The notes: generated from the letters alone by a model not told the origin. DNA of 64,000 bases from Pseudomonas fluorescens (GCF_040448305.1 NZ_CP148752.1:3472001-3536000), one strand, 5' to 3'; counted from the first letter of the stretch, positions 50,080 to 59,735 are shown. Translations and numbers: made by a program.

Positions 50080-50961
50080 TTGTCTAAAGGTATCGCTCTA
50101 TCGGTTTCAGCCTCGGTGCTGTTTGCCGTCATGTATTACTACACGTCGCTGCTCTCCCCCTTGAGTGGCGTGGAAATCTTCGGTTGGCGCATGCTGTTGA
50201 CCGTCCCGTGCATGACCGTGTTCATGGTGGTGTCCGGGGAGTGGAAGCGCGTGCTGGAGATCGTTCGGCGCGCCATGGCCAATCCGAAACTTGCGGGCGC
50301 GCTGATCGCCTCCTCTGCCCTGCTCGGCGTGCAATTGTGGCTGTTCATGTGGGCACCGCTCAACGGCTACAGCCTCGACGTATCACTCGGCTATTTCCTG
50401 CTGCCGCTGACCATGGTCTTGACCGGTCGCCTGGCCTACGGCGAACGCCTGTCCTATCTGCAAAAAATCGCCGTGGTGTTCGCCTGCCTGGGCGTGATCA
50501 ACGAGGTGTATCAGGTCGGTGGTTTTTCCTGGGCGACCTTGCTGGTCTGCATTGGTTATCCAACCTACTTCATCCTGCGCAAACGGCTGGCGGCGGACAA
50601 CCTCGGCGGGTTATGGCTGGACATGGCATTGACACTGCCGGTGGCCTTCTGGTTCGTGCAGAGCGGCGCGCAAGGTTTCGGTGTGTTTGACCAGCATCCA
50701 TGGTTGTCGCTGTTGATCCCGATGCTCGGCGTGATCAGCGCATCGGCACTGGTGATCTACATCATTGCCAGTCGCCTGCTGCCATTCAGCCTGTTCGGCT
50801 TGTTGAGCTACGTCGAACCGGTGTTGCTGCTGGGCGTGGCGTTGTTGCTTGGGGAGAGCATCAAGGCTGGCGAATGGCTGACGTACATCCCGATCTGGAT
50901 GGCCGTGCTGGTATTGATGTTTGAAGGGTTCAAGCATCTGGTGCGGCAACGCAGACCTTAA
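50080..50961 (+). CDS. rarD: RarD-type EamA permease
   Basis: 293 residues, TTG start at 50080 with GAGGA upstream. Ten hydrophobic helices; SLLSPLSGVEIFGWRMLLTVP and YGERLSYLQKIAVVFACLGV are RarD-type blocks, and the second half repeats the first. RarD proteins were first linked to chloramphenicol sensitivity; their substrate is unclear. Confidence 0.8.
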   Translation: MSKGIALSVSASVLFAVMYYYTSLLSPLSGVEIFGWRMLLTVPCMTVFMVVSGEWKRVLEIVRRAMANPKLAGALIASSALLGVQLWLFMWAPLNGYSLDVSLGYFLLPLTMVLTGRLAYGERLSYLQKIAVVFACLGVINEVYQVGGFSWATLLVCIGYPTYFILRKRLAADNLGGLWLDMALTLPVAFWFVQSGAQGFGVFDQHPWLSLLIPMLGVISASALVIYIIASRLLPFSLFGLLSYVEPVLLLGVALLLGESIKAGEWLTYIPIWMAVLVLMFEGFKHLVRQRRP

Positions 50962-50976
50962 GCACACACAAAACAA

Positions 50977-51068
50977 TTGTAGGAGCGAGCCTGCTCGCGA
51001 TGGCGTCTTCAGACTCAACATAGATATTGGCTGACAGATAGCTATCGCGAGCAGGCTCGCTCCTACAG
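50977..51068. repeat. REP doublet 10
   Basis: TGTAGGAGCGAGCCTGCTCG ... CGAGCAGGCTCGCTCCTACA between the convergent rarD and hpd genes. Confidence 0.85.
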
Positions 51069-51087
51069 TTACTACATCTGCAAGGAT

Positions 51088-52164
51088 TTAGTCGGTGGAG
51101 AGAACACCACGACGAACCTGGTCACGCTCGATGGATTCGAACAGCGCCTTGAAGTTGCCTTCGCCGAAACCGTCGTCGCCCTTGCGCTGGATGAACTCGA
51201 AGAACACCGGCCCCATCAGGGTTTCCGAGAAGATCTGCAGCAGCAGACGCTTGTCGCCCGACTCGGACGAGCCGTCCAGCAAAATGCCCCGTGCCTGCAG
51301 TTGGTCCACCGGTTCGCCGTGGTTCGGCAAACGGCCTTCGAGCATTTCGTAGTAGGTTTCCGGCGGCGCGGTCATGAAGCGCATGCCGATGCTTTTCAGG
51401 TGGTCCCAGGTCTTGATCAGGTCATCGGACAGGAACGCAACGTGCTGGATGCCCTCGCCGTTGAACTGCATCAGGAACTCTTCGATCTGCCCGGCGCCCT
51501 TGGACGATTCTTCGTTCAACGGGATGCGGATCATGCCATCGGGTGCGGTCATGGCCTTGGAGGTCAGGCCGGTGTACTCGCCCTTGATGTCGAAGTAGCG
51601 GATTTCGCGGAAGTTGAACAGCTTCTCGTAGAAGTTGGCCCAGTAGGCCATGCGACCGCGATACACGTTGTGGGTCAGGTGATCGATGATCTTCAGGCCG
51701 GCACCGACCGGATGGCGGTCCACACCTTCGATGAACACGAAGTCGATGTCATAGATCGAGCTGCCTTCGCCGAAACGGTCGATCAGGTACAGCGGCGCAC
51801 CGCCGATGCCTTTGATCGCCGGCAGGTTCAGCTCCATCGGGCCGGTTTCGATGTGGATCGGCTGGGCGCCGAGTTCCAGGGCACGCTTGTAGGCCTTTTG
51901 CGAATCCTTGACGCGAAACGCCATGCCGCACACCGACGGACCGTGCTCGGCCGCGAAGTACGAGGCCACGCTGTGGGGTTCGTTGTTGAGGATCAGGTTG
52001 ATCGCGCCCTGGCGATAGAGGTGCACGTCCTTGGAACGGTGGGTCGCCACCTTGGTGAAGCCCATGATCTCGAAGATCGGCTCCAGGGTGTTCGGGGTCG
52101 GCGATGCGAGCTCGATGAATTCAAAGCCCATCAGGCCCATTGGGTTTTCGTATAAATCTGCCAT
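51088..52164 (-). CDS. hpd: 4-hydroxyphenylpyruvate dioxygenase
   Basis: 358 residues, the exact length of the crystallised P. fluorescens enzyme. Two glyoxalase-fold halves. The non-haem iron ligands are the His in IDHLTHNV, the His in GIQHVAFLSDD and the Glu in VFFEFIQRKG. It converts 4-hydroxyphenylpyruvate and O2 to homogentisate in tyrosine breakdown. GAGG precedes the ATG. No other homogentisate-pathway gene adjoins. Confidence 0.96.
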   Translation of the reverse strand: MADLYENPMGLMGFEFIELASPTPNTLEPIFEIMGFTKVATHRSKDVHLYRQGAINLILNNEPHSVASYFAAEHGPSVCGMAFRVKDSQKAYKRALELGAQPIHIETGPMELNLPAIKGIGGAPLYLIDRFGEGSSIYDIDFVFIEGVDRHPVGAGLKIIDHLTHNVYRGRMAYWANFYEKLFNFREIRYFDIKGEYTGLTSKAMTAPDGMIRIPLNEESSKGAGQIEEFLMQFNGEGIQHVAFLSDDLIKTWDHLKSIGMRFMTAPPETYYEMLEGRLPNHGEPVDQLQARGILLDGSSESGDKRLLLQIFSETLMGPVFFEFIQRKGDDGFGEGNFKALFESIERDQVRRGVLSTD

Positions 52165-52394
52165 GGTCGGCGCCTCATCATTCTTTTATCAATTAACAAA
52201 GGTTAGTTGTAAGCAATGCTGAGACCGGTGGGTGGCGCACAGGAGATGCCCCGCACACTGCGGGCGAGAAAGTCACCGTAGATCAGTTGAAACCCGAATA
52301 TCTTCATTGTCGACCCAAGGCTCTTGCGGGCGAGGCTTCTGCTGCCAGAAGACGATTATTATTGTATGCGTAAACCGATTCTACACAGCGTAAA

Positions 52395-53360
52395 TCAGTT
52401 TGTCCGCCTTCTGTATAAAATCCCCTTTTTCCTGGCCCGCGCAAGGGGTTTGTTGCAGAGGAAAATTCCCGCCAGTATCAGCCCGCCACCCAGGCACATG
52501 GCCAGCGTCAGCGGCTCATCCAGTAGCAGCGCGCCAAGGATCACCGCTGTCAGCGGGTTCAAGGCAATGAACACCCCGGAACGGGTCGCACCGATTTTGC
52601 GGATGCCGTCGTAGTAGCCGATGTAAGCCAGCGCCGAACCCAGTACCCCCAGGTACAAAAGACTCAACCATTGCTGCGCACCCAGATGGGCGATCGCGGT
52701 AACACTCACCTCACCGCGCATGATGCAGGCCATCCAGAGCATGACGGTGCCCAGCAGGATCGAATAGGTCACGGTTTGCACCGGTCCCAGGGTGTGGTTC
52801 AGCTCTTTGGAGAACAGCGAGTAGACACCCCAGCCGAGGACGCAACCGAAAATCAGCAGATCGCCGAGCCAGGTATCGGCACCGCCGGCCAGTAATTGCG
52901 GGTCGCGACTGACGATCACCATGCTCGCGCCCGCCATGCAGATCGCAATGCCGACGACTTTGGCCCGGTTCAAGCGCTCCTTGAACAGCAGCCAGGAGGC
53001 CAGGCCGATCACCGCCGGATTCAACGCCACGATCAAGGACGCCCGTGAAGCGTTGATGAAATGCAGGCCATAAAAGAAGCACAGGTTGTAAAAAAAGATC
53101 CCGAAAAAGCCAAGCAATAACAACTGCAGCCATTGCCGGACGCTAGGCCGGACCAGCGGTGTCCGCGCCATGCGTACAAACAGCAGCAACGCCACGCTGG
53201 CCAGCAGAAACCGCAGGCTGGCCGCCAGTAACGGGCTGAGGCCGCCAGCCAGATAGCGACCGGCGACGAAGGTGCCACCCCACACCATGGTGACCACCGC
53301 CAGTTTCAGATACACCGGCAAATCCGAGGGTTTTGACAGGCTTTGCTCGCAGATCGTCAT
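52395..53360 (-). CDS. EamA/DMT-family exporter
   Basis: 321 residues from MTICEQSLSKPSDLP at 53360; the longer frame to 53594 runs over the LysR gene. Ten helices in two EamA repeats: WGGTFVAGRYLAGGLSPLLAASLRF and, in the second half, LGVLGSALAYIGYYDGIRKIGATRSGVFIALNPLTAV. It is divergent from a LysR regulator 78 bp away, its probable controller. Exports a small metabolite of unknown kind. Confidence 0.85.
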   Translation of the reverse strand: MTICEQSLSKPSDLPVYLKLAVVTMVWGGTFVAGRYLAGGLSPLLAASLRFLLASVALLLFVRMARTPLVRPSVRQWLQLLLLGFFGIFFYNLCFFYGLHFINASRASLIVALNPAVIGLASWLLFKERLNRAKVVGIAICMAGASMVIVSRDPQLLAGGADTWLGDLLIFGCVLGWGVYSLFSKELNHTLGPVQTVTYSILLGTVMLWMACIMRGEVSVTAIAHLGAQQWLSLLYLGVLGSALAYIGYYDGIRKIGATRSGVFIALNPLTAVILGALLLDEPLTLAMCLGGGLILAGIFLCNKPLARARKKGILYRRRTN

Positions 53361-53438
53361 AAGATTCCAGGACCGGATGTCGGAGAGATGACGTATCATT
53401 CGACTAATACCCAGTAATCGTAAAATGAGCAAACACTC

Positions 53439-54311
53439 ATGACCCTCACTCAACTGGAGATTTTCTCCCTGGTGGCCGAACTCCACGGCTTCACGGCTGC
53501 GGCCAATCGCCTGGGTATTTCCCAATCGGCGGTGTCCCATGCCTTGAAGTCCCTGGAGCTGGAGTTGGGTGTCGAACTGTTGCGCCGGCATCAATCCCAG
53601 GTCGAATTGAGCGACATTGGCCAGCAGCTGTTGCTGCGTGCCCGGGCGATGCTCGGCCTGGCCAACACCCTGCGCCAGGAAGCGGCCGATGCGCGGGGCA
53701 TGAAACGCGGCACGCTGCGTATCGGCTCCTTTGGCCCGACGTCATCGATCAAATTGCTGCCGTTGATACTGCAGCAGTACCGCGCCGCCCATCCCGGCAT
53801 AGAGGTGCATATCGACGAAGGCCCCGACCGCCAGGTGCTCCAGTGGCTGGAGGAACGACGGATCGACATCGGCTTTGTGGTATTGCCCGAGGAACGTTTC
53901 GACACGGTCGCGCTGATCGAAGACCAGATGGTCGCGCTGCTGCCCGCCGCCCACCCGCTGGCGGTTCACGACAGCCTGAACCTGAAGGACCTGTGCGATT
54001 TCCCGTTCGTGCTGACCGAGGCCGGTTCTTCGGAGCTGGTTTCACGCCTGTTCACGGTGGCCCGACTGACGCCCAACATCCGATATCGCTGCTCGCAGTT
54101 GATCAGCACCCTGGATGTCGTCGCTCGTGGCGACGGTGTGACGATCGTTGCAGAAGGTTCATTGCCCAATCAAATTGACCGCCGCTGTGTGAAAAAACCG
54201 CTGTCGCCAGCAGTGTTGCGCCAGGTCGGCCTGGCGGTGCTCGACCGACGCCAGGCATCACCCGCGACGCTGGCCTTTATCAGCCTGGCCGAAAGCCTTG
54301 ACTTGCGTTGA
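53439..54311 (+). CDS. LysR-family transcriptional regulator
   Basis: 290 residues. N-terminal winged helix MTLTQLEIFSLVAELHGFTAAANRLGISQSAVSHALKSLE, linker, then the periplasmic-binding-protein-like co-inducer domain (RGTLRIGSFGPTSSIKLLPLILQQYRAAHPGIEVHI). It is divergent from the EamA exporter, the usual layout for a LysR protein and its target. Inducer unknown. Confidence 0.9.
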   Translation: MTLTQLEIFSLVAELHGFTAAANRLGISQSAVSHALKSLELELGVELLRRHQSQVELSDIGQQLLLRARAMLGLANTLRQEAADARGMKRGTLRIGSFGPTSSIKLLPLILQQYRAAHPGIEVHIDEGPDRQVLQWLEERRIDIGFVVLPEERFDTVALIEDQMVALLPAAHPLAVHDSLNLKDLCDFPFVLTEAGSSELVSRLFTVARLTPNIRYRCSQLISTLDVVARGDGVTIVAEGSLPNQIDRRCVKKPLSPAVLRQVGLAVLDRRQASPATLAFISLAESLDLR

Positions 54312-54423
54312 GCGGCATAACCGCCAACGGCCAACTATCATGGCCCATACCCGAACTCTTCATGGGAGGCGTTTTGCCCTGCCATCATTTGAGAGCCTTA
54401 CTTCTTCGTGACAGGATTCGCGA

Positions 54424-55956
54424 ATGCCGTTGAAAGCCAAAACCCGTAGTCGCAACACAAGAATTGCTGTGACCCTGATCAGTGGATTGCTCCCGGTGCT
54501 GCTGGGGACCGCCATTCTTTATATGCAAGCAGGGCGTGCGCTCAAACAAGACACCGAACAAACTGCCGAAGAAGCGATTCGCCAGTTCGACCTGATGCTC
54601 GACAACACCGCTCAGGCCGCTCGTGAACTACTGCCGCTGGCGGGCCAACGTTGCGCTGACGTCAGTCTGGCCCTGCGCGAGCAGGTCACTCGCCGCCCAT
54701 TCGTGAGCTCAACCAATCTGGTGTGGGACAACAACCTCTATTGCAGCTCTCTGTTCGGCGACTACCAGGAGAAGGTCAACCCCGGTGACTACACCCAGGG
54801 CGCCTTATGGCTCATGAGCGGCAATCCGGTAACACCCGACACCGCCTTGCTGGTCTACCGCCTGAGTGAAGGAAAAAAAGGTGCACTGACGACCCTCTAT
54901 GGTCATCACTTGAGCAATATCCTGCGCTTGATAAGCCGCAAGACTTTGCTATTGCTGCAAGTTGGCCCGGACTGGATATCCGCCGACGGCAAGGTTCACA
55001 GGGGCGCTGCGCCTGACCTGCCCGTTGCGCAAAGTCGATTGACCTCCCAGCATTATGCTTTTGCCGTGGAAGCGGGTTTCCCCAAAGGCGAAACCTGGCG
55101 ATACATGAGCAGCGAATATCCACCGTTGTTCAGCCTGCTGATTTTCTTCGGTGTGATTGCCGGGGCAATTGGTCACTTCCTGCAAAAGCGCTCATCGGCA
55201 CCCACCCAGGAAATGCAGCGGGCACTGGAAGCTGCGGAGTTCATTCCGTATTTCCAACCCGTGGTGCATGGCGACAGCAAAAGCTGGTCCGGCGCTGAAG
55301 TGCTGATGCGCTGGAAACATCCGAAGGAAGGCCTGGTGCGTCCGGATCTGTTCATTCCGTTTGCCGAGCACTCTGGGCTGATAGTGCCAATGACCCGCTC
55401 ACTGATGCGACAAACCGCCGCCCTGCTCGCGCCGCACTCCGTCAGATTCAACAAGCCGTTTCACATTGGTATCAACATCACCGCCAGCCATTGCCAGGAC
55501 CTGGAGCTGATCAAGGATTGCCGCGAGTTTCTCGATGCGTTTGAACCAGGCTCGATCCATCTGGTACTGGAACTGACCGAGCGCGAACTGATCGAGCCCA
55601 CGGCCATCACCCTGCAATTGTTCGAGCAACTTCGCGAACTGGGCGTGAAAATCGCCATCGACGACTTCGGCACGGGCCACTCAAGCCTTGGCTACCTGCG
55701 GCAGTTCAATGTCGATTTTCTGAAAATCGACCAGAGTTTTGTCGCCATGATCGGCATCGACACACTCTCCAGCCACATTCTGGACAGCATCATCGAACTG
55801 GCGGTCAAACTCGACCTTGCCCTGGTGGCCGAAGGTGTCGAAACCCGTGAGCAGAGTGATTACCTGAGCGCTCACCGGGTCAACTTCCTGCAAGGTTATC
55901 TGTTCGGCAAACCCATGCCCGGCACGGAATTCATTAGTGCATTAAGCAACCATTAA
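54424..55956 (+). CDS. CSS-motif EAL phosphodiesterase (c-di-GMP)
   Basis: 510 residues. Transmembrane helix about 13-33 (VTLISGLLPVLLGTAILYM), a periplasmic CSS domain with NLYCSSLFGDYQ (about 105-116) and a second cysteine near 77 that could form the redox-sensing disulfide, a second helix about 238-257, then EAL domain. The EAL signature is EVLMRWKHP (A replaced by V), with NITASHC, LELTERE, DDFGTGHSSLGYL, DFLKIDQSF and VAEGVETREQ; these active-site words are intact, so degradation of c-di-GMP is likely. Similar to E. coli PdeC-type enzymes controlled by DsbA/DsbB. Confidence 0.88.
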   Translation: MPLKAKTRSRNTRIAVTLISGLLPVLLGTAILYMQAGRALKQDTEQTAEEAIRQFDLMLDNTAQAARELLPLAGQRCADVSLALREQVTRRPFVSSTNLVWDNNLYCSSLFGDYQEKVNPGDYTQGALWLMSGNPVTPDTALLVYRLSEGKKGALTTLYGHHLSNILRLISRKTLLLLQVGPDWISADGKVHRGAAPDLPVAQSRLTSQHYAFAVEAGFPKGETWRYMSSEYPPLFSLLIFFGVIAGAIGHFLQKRSSAPTQEMQRALEAAEFIPYFQPVVHGDSKSWSGAEVLMRWKHPKEGLVRPDLFIPFAEHSGLIVPMTRSLMRQTAALLAPHSVRFNKPFHIGINITASHCQDLELIKDCREFLDAFEPGSIHLVLELTERELIEPTAITLQLFEQLRELGVKIAIDDFGTGHSSLGYLRQFNVDFLKIDQSFVAMIGIDTLSSHILDSIIELAVKLDLALVAEGVETREQSDYLSAHRVNFLQGYLFGKPMPGTEFISALSNH

Positions 55957-56189
55957 CTAGCGGATTTAACCGACAAAAAAACGATTACGCGCACCAATTT
56001 GAATCAAAACACTACTGCCGTTACATGAAAAAAAAGACAGGATTTACTCTTGGCCAATTAACTACTACAATTTTACATGCCTGCGCTAAATTGGCAGGTG
56101 AGCCACTATCACCGAGTCGCTTCAAGGCTCTTGGCTTATAGCTTTGTTTGCGGTTGGTATCAGCCAAACACACTATTGGAGTAAAGATA

Positions 56190-56552
56190 TTGTCCAGACT
56201 CGCTGAATTCCGTGCAGCCGAAAAGGCTCTTCAAGAACAGCTCAAGCAGCTGGAATCCCTGAAGAACGATGCCGGGCTCAAGAAAGAAATCGAATTCGAA
56301 GAGAAGCTCCAGGGCTTGATGAAAACCTATGGCAAGAGCCTGCGCGACATCATCGCCATTCTCGACCCTAACCCGGCAAAATCCGGCCTGCAGCAGGCAG
56401 CACCTAAAACCCGCCGCGCCCGCGTGGTCAAGGTTTATCAGAACCCGCACACCGGCGAGCTGATTGAAACCAAGGGCGGCAACCACCGCGGCCTGAAAGC
56501 CTGGAAAGAACAGTACGGTGCAGCCACCGTTGATTCCTGGCTGCGCGGCTAA
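56190..56552 (+). CDS. mvaU: MvaT/MvaU-family H-NS-like xenogeneic silencer
   Basis: 120 residues from TTG 56190 (GGAG 8 nt upstream; the earlier in-frame ATG at 56148 lacks a ribosome site). N-terminal coiled-coil for oligomerisation (SRLAEFRAAEKALQEQLKQL...), central EFEEKLQGLMKTYGKSLRDIIAILDP, and the DNA-binding end VVKVYQNPHTGELIETKGGNHRGLKAWKEQYG. The sequence is nearer to MvaU than to MvaT as I remember both. Such proteins bind AT-rich DNA and silence foreign genes, which would include the island in this window. The 233-bp upstream region is AT-rich, suiting autoregulation. Confidence 0.8.
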   Translation: MSRLAEFRAAEKALQEQLKQLESLKNDAGLKKEIEFEEKLQGLMKTYGKSLRDIIAILDPNPAKSGLQQAAPKTRRARVVKVYQNPHTGELIETKGGNHRGLKAWKEQYGAATVDSWLRG

Positions 56553-56564
56553 CTCTCGCGGCGA

Positions 56565-56595
56565 CAAAAAAGCCCTGCTTATGCAGGGCTTTTTC
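56565..56595 (+). terminator. Rho-independent terminator of mvaU-like gene
   Basis: AAAAAAGCCCTGC, TTAT loop, GCAGGGCTTTTT, 13 bp after the stop. Confidence 0.92.
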
Positions 56596-56715
56596 ATGGG
56601 TTATCTAAATGCCCGGGGCGGACACCCGTCAACTACCTGACTGCCACCAACTTTGCGCTTAATCCATTTGGATATCTAAAATTTTCTTCATGCATCGAAA
56701 AAGCACTGTCGCTGA

Positions 56716-57234
56716 CTAAAGTTTCAGACTGTTACGGGCAGCGTCTATTTCATCCTGGCTCGTCTTATAAGCCTCGGCCTGCCCTGCGTAGGAAAGAACA
56801 TAGGCCTTATCGGCATCCACCGCGGCCACCAATGTTTGAGAAAGCACATGCCTGCCATTTTGCGTGATGGTGCAGGTTGTTTCCAGCGCGGCCAATCGAC
56901 TCAACGTAGTCGAATGAATTCGCGTGCAGACACTTTGATACCCGCCCTGAAAGAAGTCTTTTTGAACCGACTTGCGCATCTCCAGCAATACGCCTTCGAG
57001 GTTTACCTGGTGATCGCTTTGCACCGGGCTCATGGTCAGTTCCATCACCATGAGCGGCGATCCATTCTGATCATTTTTTACCGCCCGCTGGCGACTGACC
57101 CCCGACGCCGATTCAGGCACGACTTCGACCTGCCAGCCTTCCGGCCAGGTCACTACTGGTGCATCGGCGCGGGCAATGCCAGCCAGCGAAAACACGCTTA
57201 GCAGGATGAACAGCACGTTACGGAATCGAATCAT
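56716..57234 (-). CDS. Exported hypothetical protein (DUF4946-like)
   Basis: 172 residues taking ATG 57234; a GTG at 57246 in frame is an alternative. Signal peptide MIRFRNVLFILLSVFSLAGIARA, then VTWPEGWQVEVVPESASGVSRQRAVKND, LMVMELTMSP and two cysteines (SVCTRIHS, LETTCTITQ) that may form a disulfide. It resembles a Pseudomonas periplasmic family I associate with DUF4946; no function is known. Confidence 0.6.
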   Translation of the reverse strand: MIRFRNVLFILLSVFSLAGIARADAPVVTWPEGWQVEVVPESASGVSRQRAVKNDQNGSPLMVMELTMSPVQSDHQVNLEGVLLEMRKSVQKDFFQGGYQSVCTRIHSTTLSRLAALETTCTITQNGRHVLSQTLVAAVDADKAYVLSYAGQAEAYKTSQDEIDAARNSLKL

Positions 57235-57378
57235 TGCAATGGGCACTCAAGGATCAAGCCGTAAAGTCTGGGCCCAGGCCGGCTGTCAGGCAATAGCCGA
57301 CTGTTTGGGTTTGGTGATGTCCGAACCCTTGCGTATCATTGTCGCCATTCGTTAGCCCACATATTTCCCGGAGGGCCC

Positions 57379-57900
57379 ATGAGCCTGCACGAATTGAACA
57401 CCTTCCCCGGCGTCACCGCCCAACCGGACGCCGCCACGCAGAAATTTGTCTTCAACCACACCATGCTGCGGGTCAAGGACATCACCAAGTCCCTGGACTT
57501 CTACACACGCATTCTGGGTTTTACCCTGGTGGAAAAACGCGACTTCCCGGAAGCCGAGTTCAGCCTGTATTTCCTTGCGCTGGTCGACAAAAACCAGATC
57601 CCGGCCGATGCCGCCGCGCGCACCGAGTGGATGAAATCGATCCCCGGCATTCTGGAGTTGACCCACAACCATGGCACCGAGAACGATGCGGATTTCGCCT
57701 ACCACAATGGCAACACCGACCCCCGCGGTTTCGGCCACATCTGCATCTCGGTGCCGGACATCGTCGCCGCCTGCGAGCGCTTTGAAGCACTGGGCTGCGA
57801 TTTCCAGAAACGCTTGAGCGATGGCCGCATGAAGAGCCTGGCATTCATCAAGGACCCGGACGCCTACTGGGTCGAGATCATTCAGCCAGCACCACTGTAA
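57379..57900 (+). CDS. gloA: Glyoxalase I (lactoylglutathione lyase)
   Basis: 173 residues. The four metal ligands of the family are seen as His27 (FNHTMLRV), Glu in ILELTHNHG, His in RGFGHICISV and Glu in YWVEIIQP. Isomerises the methylglyoxal-glutathione hemithioacetal to S-lactoylglutathione. Length and insert pattern match the Zn-type, eukaryote-like GloA of Pseudomonas. GGAGG precedes the ATG. Confidence 0.93.
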   Translation: MSLHELNTFPGVTAQPDAATQKFVFNHTMLRVKDITKSLDFYTRILGFTLVEKRDFPEAEFSLYFLALVDKNQIPADAAARTEWMKSIPGILELTHNHGTENDADFAYHNGNTDPRGFGHICISVPDIVAACERFEALGCDFQKRLSDGRMKSLAFIKDPDAYWVEIIQPAPL

Positions 57901-57908
57901 ATCAGAAT

Positions 57909-57978
57909 CAAAAGATCGCAGCCTGCGGCAGCTCCTACGGAGATCGGTGCAGGAGCTGCCGCAGGCTGCGATCTTTTG
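57909..57978. repeat. Long inverted repeat, second REP-like family
   Basis: AAAAGATCGCAGCCTGCGGC continuing to AGCTCC, then the exact inverse, with a spacer of about 15 bp. Different in sequence from the ten REP doublets. Between convergent gloA and ahpF. Confidence 0.8.
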
Positions 57979-57983
57979 ATCCA

Positions 57984-58020
57984 TAAAAAACCCCATGATC
58001 AATCATGGGGTTTTTTATTT
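57984..58020. terminator. Bidirectional rho-independent terminator
   Basis: AAAAAACCCCATGAT, CA, ATCATGGGGTTTTTT, serving gloA and ahpF from both sides. Confidence 0.92.
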
Positions 58021-58033
58021 TCAGTGCCGGGGT

Positions 58034-59596
58034 TTATGCCGGTGCAGAAGTGCGGATCAAGTGATCGAAAGCACTCAGCGAAGCCTTGGCGCCCTCGCCC
58101 ACTGCGATCACGATCTGCTTGTACGGCACGGTGGTCACGTCGCCGGCGGCAAACACACCCGGTACCGACGTTTCACTCCGAGCGTCAACGATGATCTCGC
58201 CACGGGGCGACAACTCGATGGTGCCTTTGAGCCAATCGGTGTTGGGCAGCAGACCGATCTGCACAAAGATCCCTTCCAGCTCCACACTGCGCAACTCGTC
58301 GCTCTGACGATCCTTGTAGCGCAGGCCGTTGACCTTCTGGCCGTCGCCGGTGACCTCGGTGGTTTGCGCACTGGTAATCACGGTAACGTTCGGCAAGCTG
58401 TGCAACTTGCGCTGCAATACCGCATCGGCACGCAACTGCACATCGAACTCCAGCAGCGTGACATGGGACACGATACCGGCCAGGTCGATGGCCGCTTCGA
58501 CGCCGGAGTTGCCGCCACCAATCACCGCCACGCGCTTGCCCTTGAACAGCGGACCGTCGCAGTGCGGGCAGTACGCCACGCCTTTGTTGCGGTATTGCTG
58601 CTCGCCCGGCACGTTCATTTCACGCCACCGCGCGCCGGTTGCGAGGATCACGGTCTTGGCCTTGAGCTTCGCACCGCTGGCGAAGTGGACTTCGTGCAAC
58701 TCACCTTCTTTGCCAGTGATCAATTTGTCTGCACGCTGCAGATTCATGATATCCACGTCGTACTGCTTAACGTGCTCTTCCAGCGCCACGGCCAGTTTCG
58801 GACCTTCGGTTTCCTGCACGGAAATGAAGTTCTCGATGGCCATGGTGTCCAGCACCTGCCCACCAAAACGCTCTGCCGCGATGCCGGTGCGAATACCTTT
58901 GCGAGCCGCATAGATCGCCGCCGAAGCACCGGCTGGCCCACCGCCGACCACCAGCACATCAAAGGTTTCTTTGGCGCTGATCTTCTCGGCCTGGCGTTCG
59001 ATGCCGCTGGTGTCGATTTTGGCGAGGATTTCTTCCAGGCCCATGCGCCCCTGGCCGAAGTTCACACCGTTGAGGTAGATGCTTGGGACCGCCATGATCT
59101 GGCGCTCATCGACTTCAGCCTGGAACAGCGCGCCGTCGATGGCGACGTGGCGAATGCTCGGGTTCAGTACCGCCATCAGGTTCAGCGCCTGGACCACGTC
59201 CGGGCAGTTCTGGCAGGACAGCGAGAAGTAAGTCTCGAAGTTGAACTCGCCTTTGAGCGAGCGGATCTGTTCGATCACTTCGGCACTGGCTTTGGACGGG
59301 TGACCGCCGACTTGCAGCAAGGCCAGCACCAAGGACGTGAATTCGTGGCCCATCGGGATGCCGGCGAAACGCAGGCTGATATCGGCTCCCGGACGATTGA
59401 TCGAGAACGACGGCTTGCGTGCATCATCGCCGTTGTCGAGCAAGGTAATCTGGGTGGAAAGACTGGTAACGTCTTTCAACAGTTCGAGCATTTCCTGGGA
59501 TTTCGCACCGTCGTCGAGGGAAGCAACGATCTCGATCGGCTGGGTGACCCGTTCCAGGTACGATTTCAACTGGGCTTTAAGATTGGTGTCCAACAT
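58034..59596 (-). CDS. ahpF: Alkyl hydroperoxide reductase subunit F
   Basis: 520 residues. N-terminal double thioredoxin-fold domain with the redox pair in SLSCQNCPD; FAD-binding VLVVGGGPAGASAAIYAARKG; NADH-binding VAVIGGGNSGVEAAIDLAG; active disulfide in VAYCPHCDGP; end AAGDVTTVPYKQIVIAVGEGAKASLSAF. It passes electrons from NADH to AhpC for peroxide reduction. Lies downstream of ahpC in the same direction with a terminator between, as is usual. Confidence 0.96.
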   Translation of the reverse strand: MLDTNLKAQLKSYLERVTQPIEIVASLDDGAKSQEMLELLKDVTSLSTQITLLDNGDDARKPSFSINRPGADISLRFAGIPMGHEFTSLVLALLQVGGHPSKASAEVIEQIRSLKGEFNFETYFSLSCQNCPDVVQALNLMAVLNPSIRHVAIDGALFQAEVDERQIMAVPSIYLNGVNFGQGRMGLEEILAKIDTSGIERQAEKISAKETFDVLVVGGGPAGASAAIYAARKGIRTGIAAERFGGQVLDTMAIENFISVQETEGPKLAVALEEHVKQYDVDIMNLQRADKLITGKEGELHEVHFASGAKLKAKTVILATGARWREMNVPGEQQYRNKGVAYCPHCDGPLFKGKRVAVIGGGNSGVEAAIDLAGIVSHVTLLEFDVQLRADAVLQRKLHSLPNVTVITSAQTTEVTGDGQKVNGLRYKDRQSDELRSVELEGIFVQIGLLPNTDWLKGTIELSPRGEIIVDARSETSVPGVFAAGDVTTVPYKQIVIAVGEGAKASLSAFDHLIRTSAPA

Positions 59597-59635
59597 ACGG
59601 GCGATTTCCTTTTTACTGTTTCATATAAAGCGGGC

Positions 59636-59675
59636 ATAAAAAACGCCCGAGCGAATCTCGCCCGGGCGTTTTTAT
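59636..59675. terminator. Terminator between ahpC and ahpF
   Basis: AAAAAACGCCCG...CGGGCGTTTTT hairpin. It would let only part of ahpC transcription reach ahpF unless ahpF has its own promoter. Confidence 0.88.
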
Positions 59676-59735
59676 TGGGCGGTGCAGCTTGCTTAGAAGG
59701 TGCGGAAGTCCGCCCTGATGAAACGCGTCACAGAC

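Noticed and set aside
26730..51068. Repeated GTGGGAGCGAGCCTGCTCGC units as a CRISPR array
   Set aside because: Copies are scattered inverted pairs between genes, without regular spacers or cas genes; they are REP elements.
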